Shown piece by piece: positions 23,331 to 30,098 of a stretch of 35,408 nt of DNA. The notes beneath the pieces are model-generated. The model saw nothing but the letters and a program-made list of their open reading frames with translations, did not search any database and had not been told where the DNA came from. Positions within the stretch are counted from its first letter, which is position 1, and each line of letters begins with the position of its first letter. This DNA comes from JANQUM01 sp047630355 (GTDB taxonomy: Bacteria; Bacteroidota; Bacteroidia; Cytophagales; Spirosomataceae): positions 1 through 35,408 of the forward strand of contig JBLHXN010000025.1 in NCBI GenBank assembly GCA_047630355.1, written 5' to 3'. A program made the translations under genes and the position numbers.

Positions 23331-24038
23331 ATGATTAAATTCTGCAACATAACTCTTTTGGTATTATTCATGTGCATCGGCTTTGAAGCCGATGCACAGA
23401 GGGTTATCAACTATAAATCCTCCATTTACCTTTCTGGATTTGGAAGTTTCGCCAGCGGGAAATACGCCCGTTCTTTAGAAGTTTCAAACTTTAAAACTCA
23501 GAGTTTGGGTGGTACGTTGGGATATCTTATCCGACCCGGATCAGACGTTGCTTTTCCAATTTCTGTGGGTGGAGAATTTGGGCTTCAGTCATTGGGAGCG
23601 GGAACGGTAAATAACCAGACTTTTGCTGGCGAATTCCGAACTTCAAATATGGCTTATTGGGTAAATGCCGTGGCACGGTATCGCCCAATTTACTGGACGA
23701 GTAAAATCAATCCATTTATTGATCTTTCGGTAGGGCCGAAAATGATTTCAACCGGAATCTATGAACAATTCAGCGATGAAGAATATACGCGTTTAGACGG
23801 CAAAACAAGCGTTACGCTGAATACTACGATTGGAGGAGGAGTAGGAATTAAAATTCCGAATAAGGAAGGTCGAGTAATCTATTTTGATGTGGGTGTTTAT
23901 TATCAGCAAACCGGCTCTACAAGAATCGTGGAACAAAACTCGGTGACCCTTTTTCAAAACAACGAATTAGACTATCGCCAACAAGTTACGCCGCTGAGCA
24001 ATACCCAGGTTCGGGCTGGATTTACATGGTTCCGCTAA
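23331..24038 (+). CDS. Predicted outer-membrane beta-barrel protein
   Basis: A 235-residue secreted protein with a signal peptide (MIKFCNITLLVLFMCIGFEADA, cut before QRVINY). The mature part alternates short hydrophobic strands with turns: 'SSIYLSGFGSFASGKYARS', 'TLGYLIRP', 'ISVGGEFGLQSLGAG', 'MAYWVNAVARYRP', 'PFIDLSVGPKMI', 'VTLNTTIGGGVGIKI', 'RVIYFDVGVYYQQTG' and a last strand 'NTQVRAGFTWFR' with an aromatic near the end. This is the pattern of an eight- to ten-strand barrel of the porin/OmpW size. No exact family is recognised. It follows porX by 18 bases on the same strand. Its last 17 bases overlap ftsE on the opposite strand. Confidence 0.75.
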   Translation: MIKFCNITLLVLFMCIGFEADAQRVINYKSSIYLSGFGSFASGKYARSLEVSNFKTQSLGGTLGYLIRPGSDVAFPISVGGEFGLQSLGAGTVNNQTFAGEFRTSNMAYWVNAVARYRPIYWTSKINPFIDLSVGPKMISTGIYEQFSDEEYTRLDGKTSVTLNTTIGGGVGIKIPNKEGRVIYFDVGVYYQQTGSTRIVEQNSVTLFQNNELDYRQQVTPLSNTQVRAGFTWFR

Positions 24039-24702
24039 TATCTTCCACCTTTCCGTTGCGGCAATAAAGTGTTCGGTACGGAAAGCGTTCAATCAAATCA
24101 AGACTGTGCGTTCCCATTAAAACGGCAGTTTTGTATTGCTTACTTATCGAGAAAAACAACTTTAAAACTTCCATTGACATTTCGGGGTCAAGGTTTCCTG
24201 TTGGTTCGTCAGCAATAATAATTTCTGGTTTGTTCAGAATTGCCCGGGCAATGGCAATGCGTTGTTGCTCACCACCAGATAATTGGTGCGGCATTTTTTC
24301 CAAAACGTGTGGTAATTCTACTTGCGTTAGTACTTCTACTATTCTCCTTTCAATTTCGGGTTTATCTTTCCAGCCCATCGCCTGCATAAAGAATATCAAA
24401 TTCTTACGAATATTTCGGTCGGTCAATAATTGAAAGTCCTGAAAAACAATTCCAATTTTACGACGTAAATACGGCACGTCTTTTCGGTCAAGTTCGTGTA
24501 GTTTATAGCCAACCACTTCGCCTTCGCCTTCTTGTAGCCATAAATCAGCATAAATAGTTTTCAGCAAAGAAGATTTTCCGCTGCCCGTTTTTCCAATCAG
24601 ATATACGAACTCACCCGCATTCAAAGAAAATTTCACATCTGATAAAATGAGGTGATCCTTCTGATAAATATTGGCTTCTTTCAGGGATATTATTGCTGAC
24701 AT
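24022..24702 (-). CDS. ftsE: Cell division ATP-binding protein FtsE
   Basis: A 226-residue ABC ATPase. Walker A is 'GKTGSGKSSLLK', the signature 'LSGGEQQRIAIARAIL', Walker B 'IIIADEPTGNLD', and the switch His in 'AVLMGTHSLDLI'. 'VPYLRRKIGIVFQDFQLLTDRNIRKNL' is the FtsE-type Q-loop sequence. It couples ATP hydrolysis to FtsX in the inner membrane. The ATG at 24702 (MSAIISLKEAN) gives the normal length; a longer start at 24750 would add an unlikely 16 residues. It follows the ppa and secreted-unknown genes on the minus strand. ftsX is not next to it but about 8 kb away, on the same strand. Another ABC role remains possible, but FtsE is the best match. Confidence 0.87.
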   Translation of the reverse strand: MSAIISLKEANIYQKDHLILSDVKFSLNAGEFVYLIGKTGSGKSSLLKTIYADLWLQEGEGEVVGYKLHELDRKDVPYLRRKIGIVFQDFQLLTDRNIRKNLIFFMQAMGWKDKPEIERRIVEVLTQVELPHVLEKMPHQLSGGEQQRIAIARAILNKPEIIIADEPTGNLDPEMSMEVLKLFFSISKQYKTAVLMGTHSLDLIERFPYRTLYCRNGKVEDISGTM

Positions 24703-24752
24703 TTTCTTTCGGACAAAAATTAAAGGATAAGGACAAATTACGTTTATCAAGT

Positions 24753-25682
24753 TTAATTATAAAACGACTTCTGCACTTCAAATGTGGTGATTAGTTCCTT
24801 CTGACCTTTTTTTACAAATCGATGATTATGCCGTAGTTCGGTATAGGGACCAATGTACTCAAAAATCGTTTTCTTTGAACCGGTATCAATCTCAATTATC
24901 CGTTCGTACGCATCGTAAATTTCGATTTTAAATACTTTGTTAACTGCGTTTTCGCCTTCCTGAAATGGGAAATGAGTATAAATTGCCCGTTTACCGTCAC
25001 CGTCTTTCTTAATCGTGGTAAATTCTCTGTTGACTAATTGATTTCCTAAATAGGTAAGCCGATGATAATACGTCTTGTTCATATTATCTTCAAACCGGTT
25101 GGTGAAAACTTTTGGGTAAGTAGCCTCGTCATTCAACAGTATCTTCTCTTTATTTCTGAGATAGAAGTAATCCGTGATTTCAGTGTTTTCTGGGAACGCT
25201 ACTACCTCAATATCGACTAAATTATCTAAGTCAAATTTACGTTTTTTAGTCTTGAGTTTTACAAAGCCGTTCGTTACTACCGTACGTTGATTAGTAGTTT
25301 TCATTTTTTTGTAAAAACCGTGATAATAACCACGGTAAGCACTTCCGTCTGAATAACAAATAAACGTTAAGTCCTTCCTGATTTCACAATACAAGGTGAT
25401 TCCCACCTTTACGGAATCGCCCGTGTATTTCGTAATCCCCACGAGCGATTTCCCGATTGCTAAATGATTATTTTTCTTCAGCCAAGAGGTTGTTTCTCGC
25501 CCTTCTCTGTCGTAATAAATGGCTTTGACCACCTCATTTTTGTGAAAGTACACTTCACTTTTAAGTATCCGATTATTATTGTAAGAATGATCAAAAAAGG
25601 TTTTCTGCCCAAACACGATGGAACAAGACTGCACGATTATAATGCATACCAAGAAACAAAACTTGGTGCGGATAAAAACCAC
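24753..25682 (-). CDS. Secreted protein of unknown function
   Basis: A 309-residue protein with an N-terminal signal peptide (MVFIRTKFCFLVCIIIVQSC..., probable cut after 'SIVFGQ'). It is rich in Tyr, Lys and Asn. No domain is recognised, but short repeated pieces such as 'KAIYYDREGRETTSW' and 'KIEIYDAYERIIEIDTGSK' look like the antiparallel hairpins of MORN- or YD-type repeats, found in many secreted Bacteroidota proteins. It lies between ppa (stop 8 bases before its start) and ftsE in one minus-strand run. No function can be given. Confidence 0.72.
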   Translation of the reverse strand: MVFIRTKFCFLVCIIIVQSCSIVFGQKTFFDHSYNNNRILKSEVYFHKNEVVKAIYYDREGRETTSWLKKNNHLAIGKSLVGITKYTGDSVKVGITLYCEIRKDLTFICYSDGSAYRGYYHGFYKKMKTTNQRTVVTNGFVKLKTKKRKFDLDNLVDIEVVAFPENTEITDYFYLRNKEKILLNDEATYPKVFTNRFEDNMNKTYYHRLTYLGNQLVNREFTTIKKDGDGKRAIYTHFPFQEGENAVNKVFKIEIYDAYERIIEIDTGSKKTIFEYIGPYTELRHNHRFVKKGQKELITTFEVQKSFYN

Positions 25683-25690
25683 TCTGTTTC

Positions 25691-26311
25691 TTAATTAAAC
25701 GGCTTGAAAATCAAATTCCGGTAATCCATCATTGTCTGCTTAATCACCTCTTTTGCCCCTTCCACACCGTAGTCGTGCGATATTTCGCAATGTTGCGGCT
25801 CGCCTGGTAAATTTTTGTAGGTTAGGAAATAGTGACGTAGCCGTGCCATAATACCTTCTGGAAGCTCTGCTATATCCTCATATTTACCATAAATCTGGTC
25901 TCCAACCAAAACGGCGATAATCTTGTCATCGGCTTCGCCTTTGTCCACAAAGCTAAAACCACCAATTGGGCGAGCTTGAAGCAAAATATCACCATGCGGA
26001 ATGTGGTGAGACGAAAGTACGCAAATATCAAGTGGGTCGCCATCACCATGGGTCACGTTTTCCGCCCCGTTTGCACGTGCGTGTGCGGCAGTTCCTTCGC
26101 CACAATATGTTTGCGGGATAAAGCCGTACAAAGCCGGAATAATATTAGAATATTTTTGCGGGCGATCAATGGTTAGGTAGCCCGTTTCTTTATCAATTTC
26201 GTATTTTATCGTATCCGAAGGTACGATTTCAATAAAAGTAGTGACTATACTTGGGGCGTTATCTCCGATTGGAATGCCGTGCCACGGGTGGGCTTTATAA
26301 ACTGGTTTCAT
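25691..26311 (-). CDS. ppa: Inorganic pyrophosphatase, family I
   Basis: A 206-residue soluble enzyme that splits pyrophosphate to phosphate and drives biosynthetic reactions. It has the family I metal site DGDPLDICV, with other active-site pieces at 'VPSDTIKYEIDKETGYLTIDRP', 'YGFIPQTYCGEG', 'GGFSFVDKGEADDKIIAV' and 'LRHYFLTYKNL'. The ATG at 26311 (MKPVYKAHPWHG) gives the normal start; the frame also reaches 26332. It is the first gene of the minus-strand unit that includes the secreted unknown and ftsE. Confidence 0.94.
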   Translation of the reverse strand: MKPVYKAHPWHGIPIGDNAPSIVTTFIEIVPSDTIKYEIDKETGYLTIDRPQKYSNIIPALYGFIPQTYCGEGTAAHARANGAENVTHGDGDPLDICVLSSHHIPHGDILLQARPIGGFSFVDKGEADDKIIAVLVGDQIYGKYEDIAELPEGIMARLRHYFLTYKNLPGEPQHCEISHDYGVEGAKEVIKQTMMDYRNLIFKPFN

Positions 26312-26422
26312 GTTTTCTATTTTGAACTGCAAGTTATTTCTTAAATGGGAAAGAAAAAAGAACGAAAGAAATAGTTAACGATATTATATACTATTTACCA
26401 ATCCTATTTTTGCTATTAAATG

Positions 26423-26445
26423 AGTGAAACATTCAGTGTTTCACT
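26423..26445 (-). terminator. Hairpin overlapping the stop of the FG-GAP lipoprotein gene
   Basis: A perfect 9-base stem (AGTGAAACA and its complement, 5-base loop) takes in the TGA stop at 26433-26435. On the minus strand it is followed only by mixed AT sequence without a good T-run, so it is a weak terminator or a stability hairpin. Confidence 0.4.
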
Positions 26446-27947
26446 ACGGGGATAAACTTTCCGTTCTGACCTTTTCCCATAAAGCCTGTCCAAGACTTTT
26501 GTGAATCAAATTTAATCTTTAATTCAGTACGAACAATCTGACCCTTTTGGAAAGAATAGAAGTGATAAGGATCCGCCATATAACAGGTAATCACATCAAG
26601 CCAGCCATCTTGATCCAGATCAGTTAATAGCGGAGTTGTACCAAGATTTGCTCCGATTGAGAATTTTGCCAAATCCTTAGAAGTTCCGTTGCGAATATCC
26701 ATGATTTTCAATTCGTTGACGTACCAGTTAACTTTATCCTGCGAGATTTCAAATTCCCGCTTATTATTTACCACCAAAAGTACATCCTCTTTGTCGTCAC
26801 CCGTTAAATCGTGAATAACGGGCGAGGCATACTGAAATAGTCCGAAGGTATCTCGCGAAACAATCCGACCCGTTTTACCATCGACGAGGATGTTGAGGCA
26901 AAAGTCACTATTTGGCCACGGACCAAAACCCATACTGGCATAAAAGTCTGGTGTGGCATCTTCTCCGGTAAAAAATCCTGGCCCCGGCATGGAGTAACTT
27001 TCAAACCCTTCCTTCATGGGTATTTCCCACACGGGTTCAAAACTAACACCATCTAAACAAAGCATCCGACCATTTACGGGACTTACAATTACGTCTAATG
27101 TGCCATCCAGCGTAACATCTGCCAAGATGGGCGAGGCTACAAAGCCTTTTTTTCCTCCCGAAGCCAGCACCTGTATTTTATCGGTTTGCTTAGTAACGAG
27201 TTCTTCTAATCCTATCATGTACAAATGACCATCAATCGCCTCTCCACCGGATCCAAATATAACGGAGGGATTTCCAGTTCCAGAAAAATCATGCACGAGC
27301 GGGGTCATGTAGCTTTCCTTGCCATCAGGCATCAATAGCTGAGAAATTACTTTGCCAGATTGGCTACTGATTACTTTTAACGAACCTACGGGCCGATTTC
27401 TTTCGGCCGCCCCTGCCCTGACATATCCTCCGAAAGCTATTACAATATCATTTAAACCGTCGTTGTCAACATCCGGAATCCATTGCGGGCTTGAAAAATT
27501 CAGGTAGGTTGTATCGTTAACTAAGTCAATTCCTTCCGATATCGGTTGATATTCCCAAATTGGTTTGCCCGATTTTCCATCGATTGCGAGCAGAATAGAT
27601 GACCTCCCGCTAATAAATATATCCGGTATACTATCGGCGGTAATGTCCTGTGATATGGCTGTGCCAACAACCTGATTCCGCGTCGGGACAGACCATAAAA
27701 TATCGCCGTTAGCACCGTCTAACGCTAATACACCGTAGGGAGTACCTTGAAATTCTGCCGCTCCAGCTCCAACCACAATATCGAGTATGCCGTCTTGAGT
27801 TAAATCTACTGCTACTGGGGAAGAAGAAAAACCAACACCAGGAACACCAGTTTGCCAGTCGTTGGGTTCGTAGGAAGAACATCCAATACAAAAAATAAAA
27901 ATAAGATAGACACAAAAACTGCTCAGAATACAACTGCTGCTTTTCAT
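26433..27947 (-). CDS. FG-GAP / VCBS-type beta-propeller lipoprotein
   Basis: A 504-residue lipoprotein (signal ending IFCIGC, lipidated Cys23). The rest is a propeller of repeated blades, each with a calcium-type acidic loop: 'AVDLTQDGILDIVVGAG', 'SQDITADSIPDIFISG', 'IPDVDNDGLNDIVIAFG', 'LADVTLDGTLDVIVSPV', 'IHDLTGDDKEDVLLVV' and 'LTDLDQDGWLDVITCY'. Between them are PQQ-like 'VLALDGANGDILWSVP' and 'LLAIDGKSGKPIWEYQP' segments. Such propellers bind sugars, ligands or partner proteins at the cell surface. The lipid anchor and lack of an enzyme domain suggest a binding or scaffold role. It lies downstream of the PHP lipoprotein on the same strand, 153 bases away. Confidence 0.85.
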   Translation of the reverse strand: MKSSSCILSSFCVYLIFIFCIGCSSYEPNDWQTGVPGVGFSSSPVAVDLTQDGILDIVVGAGAAEFQGTPYGVLALDGANGDILWSVPTRNQVVGTAISQDITADSIPDIFISGRSSILLAIDGKSGKPIWEYQPISEGIDLVNDTTYLNFSSPQWIPDVDNDGLNDIVIAFGGYVRAGAAERNRPVGSLKVISSQSGKVISQLLMPDGKESYMTPLVHDFSGTGNPSVIFGSGGEAIDGHLYMIGLEELVTKQTDKIQVLASGGKKGFVASPILADVTLDGTLDVIVSPVNGRMLCLDGVSFEPVWEIPMKEGFESYSMPGPGFFTGEDATPDFYASMGFGPWPNSDFCLNILVDGKTGRIVSRDTFGLFQYASPVIHDLTGDDKEDVLLVVNNKREFEISQDKVNWYVNELKIMDIRNGTSKDLAKFSIGANLGTTPLLTDLDQDGWLDVITCYMADPYHFYSFQKGQIVRTELKIKFDSQKSWTGFMGKGQNGKFIPVVKH

Positions 27948-28100
27948 AAATTAGTACCACTTGAGTGCGTAAAAAAATCAACACAACTATCAACCTTAGG
28001 ACTATCAAAAGGTTTAACTTGTTTAAGATTTTGGTTATTGATAACAGCTAATCTCTAGGTAAAAAGCTACCTGATAAATGACTTATTTTAATGCCTACCA

Positions 28101-29309
28101 TCATTCTTTATTGATGAAAGTTGTCACAGGCTGTGTCCATGCCGTTTCGTATGCTAAATCTTCAACAGGATTATTCTGTAATTTTGATGAGGTAATTTTG
28201 CACCTCACGAAAAGCATGTCATTAGTCAATTCAAAAGTTGCTTTGTCTCCTTTGAAAGACATAAACTCTTCGGATTCAGTCATTCCTTTTTTACACCCAA
28301 TGAAAGAAATTTGATATTTTACACCTTCTTCTTTTCTTACTTCAACAGAAAGCTTCTTGTTCTCCAATTCTAATTCATTGAGTTCAACTCCGGTACTGGC
28401 ATAAAATTCTCCCGCTTCCATAGCTGTTATTAGTGATCTTGGATTGAGCGAATCTGCCCGCACCATAATCCAACCTCTGCCTGCGTTACTCCATTGGCTA
28501 CCTTTCACGTGATAGTTATGAGAGTCATCGGTAGCAAGTCCGTACATTACCGGCTTTTTATCTTTTATGTACGCAATATTGATCAAGTCCCACATTTTCT
28601 CAGTTGATATATGGCTTGAGTCTCCCGAATTATTGACCAAATGATGTCCGTTATAGACTTCAAAGAATCTTTCACCTCTCAAGGCAATCATATCTTTGAG
28701 GCTTATTGCGTATCTAAAATTCGGGTGATTTATATGAACAATGATTGGTTTATTTAAAGAATCCCTTTGCCATAGTACGGCATCTATATTGTTTTGCAGA
28801 ATTTCTGCTACGGTGTTGCCGCCTTGGGGATAAATTTTATTTTCAATATTGGTAGTATTTAAGTGCAAGGGTATATCGCCCAAATGATCTGAAATCTCTT
28901 CCGCTTGTATAATCAGGAACTTACCGTTTTCTTCAAATTTTCTTCTGTATTCCTGATAAGTTTTTAGTTTAACAAGTATTTGATTCAGTGAATCTGTTTT
29001 GTGCTCAACCCACTCAGAACCGTACTTGTCGAGGTAACTTTCAAATGCTTTTGAGTAAATTTCACCCTGCGGAACCACATGCCATCTATCACCCTCTGCT
29101 AAAGTATTGTGATCTGTTAATGCAACAAATTGATAGCCATTGGACTTGTACCAATCCATTATTACTTCGGGGAATTCATCTCCATCGCTCCAGTAAGAAT
29201 GTGTGTGTAAATTTCCTTTAAACCACTGTTTTTCCTTCGGTGATTCTTGTTCGCTACAACCAATAATCGCAATAAAAGGTAGTAGAATACTTAACTTTAG
29301 ATAATTCAT
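28101..29309 (-). CDS. PHP domain phosphoesterase-like lipoprotein
   Basis: A 402-residue lipoprotein: MNYLKLSILLPFIAIIGC with the lipidated Cys at 18. The PHP metal site starts with 'FKGNLHTHSYWSDGDEFPEV' (His35, His37), then 'FVALTDHNTL', 'IQAEEISDHLGDIPLHLN' and 'IIVHINHPNFR', ending with 'LATDDSHNY'. These His/Asp/Glu residues hold three metals in PHP phosphoesterases. A C-terminal beta domain (about 310-395, 'GVELNELELENKKLSVEVRKEEGVKY') follows. An exported, lipid-anchored PHP enzyme probably cuts a phosphodiester or phosphomonoester at the cell surface; the substrate is unknown. A perfect inverted repeat lies 39 bases before the start. Confidence 0.85.
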   Translation of the reverse strand: MNYLKLSILLPFIAIIGCSEQESPKEKQWFKGNLHTHSYWSDGDEFPEVIMDWYKSNGYQFVALTDHNTLAEGDRWHVVPQGEIYSKAFESYLDKYGSEWVEHKTDSLNQILVKLKTYQEYRRKFEENGKFLIIQAEEISDHLGDIPLHLNTTNIENKIYPQGGNTVAEILQNNIDAVLWQRDSLNKPIIVHINHPNFRYAISLKDMIALRGERFFEVYNGHHLVNNSGDSSHISTEKMWDLINIAYIKDKKPVMYGLATDDSHNYHVKGSQWSNAGRGWIMVRADSLNPRSLITAMEAGEFYASTGVELNELELENKKLSVEVRKEEGVKYQISFIGCKKGMTESEEFMSFKGDKATFELTNDMLFVRCKITSSKLQNNPVEDLAYETAWTQPVTTFINKE

Positions 29310-29347
29310 TTTCGTGGTTGTTGAATATTTAATGATATGCTTTTAGC

Positions 29348-29391
29348 GTACATAAAAGTGTTTCGAGACTTCTGATTGTCGTTTTATGTAC
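29348..29391. repeat. 10-base inverted repeat between the PHP and CYTH genes
   Basis: GTACATAAAA at 29348-29357 and its exact complement TTTTATGTAC at 29382-29391 are separated by 24 bases. There is no T-run, so it is not a normal terminator. Its place in the 96-base gap, upstream of the PHP gene and downstream of the CYTH gene, allows an operator or an RNA hairpin. Confidence 0.5.
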
Positions 29392-29405
29392 ATTTCAAAC
29401 TTAAC

Positions 29406-29876
29406 TCATTTTTGCCAGCTAATGTAGGGATTGGTAATTAAAGACGAGTTATAATAGCTGGAATCTGAAGAAACCTCTTCTCCTAACCAATGAGGAATCT
29501 CAAAAACTTCTTCTTCGGATGTCAACTCAATTTCAGCCACAACCAAACCTTTGTTTTCGCCCCCGAAAACGTCTATTTCCCAAGTCTTATTTCCGACGGA
29601 TAACAAGAACCGTTTCTTTTCAATAATGGGTTTCTCGCATAAGTCGAGCAAATCTTGAGCATCAGCCAATGGTATTTGATACTCAAATTCTTCACGGGTT
29701 AGATTCTGACTTTTACCTTTTATCGTTAAAACGCCTTTCTCTCCGTATATCCTTACACGCACCGTTCTTTCAGCTTCCGAATTAAGGTAACCCTGCTTTA
29801 TTGAGACTTCCTCTTTGATTTCGTTTTTCCAGGAATTATTCTCAACCAAGAACTTCCTTTCTATTTCTACTCCCAT
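29406..29876 (-). CDS. CYTH domain protein (triphosphate tunnel type)
   Basis: A 156-residue single-domain protein with the defining 'GVEIERKFLVENN' (ExExK) at the start, then 'IKQGYLNSEAERTVRVRIYGEKGVLTIKG', 'REEFEYQIPLADAQDLLDLCEKPIIEKKRFLL' and 'WEIDVFGGENKGLVVAEIEL'. These charged strands line a tunnel that binds triphosphate with metal ions. Short bacterial CYTH proteins of this type mostly hydrolyse inorganic triphosphate; cyclase activity is a less likely alternative. The frame extends to 29948, but the ATG at 29876 (MGVEIERKF) is the family start. It is divergent from the penicillin acylase gene. Confidence 0.9.
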   Translation of the reverse strand: MGVEIERKFLVENNSWKNEIKEEVSIKQGYLNSEAERTVRVRIYGEKGVLTIKGKSQNLTREEFEYQIPLADAQDLLDLCEKPIIEKKRFLLSVGNKTWEIDVFGGENKGLVVAEIELTSEEEVFEIPHWLGEEVSSDSSYYNSSLITNPYISWQK

Positions 29877-30098
29877 ATTATTTAGTTCTTCCTGAAAATT
29901 GAATATGCAATCTAAAAGTGCATTCATCTGCCATATTACGATTAACAAATAAATAAAGATTTACACAAACACTTATTCAAGACTTAAAAAAGTGCCGATA
30001 ATAAATGTCAGTCGTTCATTTCTCCTGTAAATAATTATAAAATACAATCAATTATTTCTACTTTCGCAGCACTTCTAAACAAACCTAACACAACATTT

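Noticed and set aside
28056..28072. AGGTA-N6-TACCT hairpin behind the PHP gene
   Set aside because: Five base pairs only and no T-run; too weak to call a terminator.
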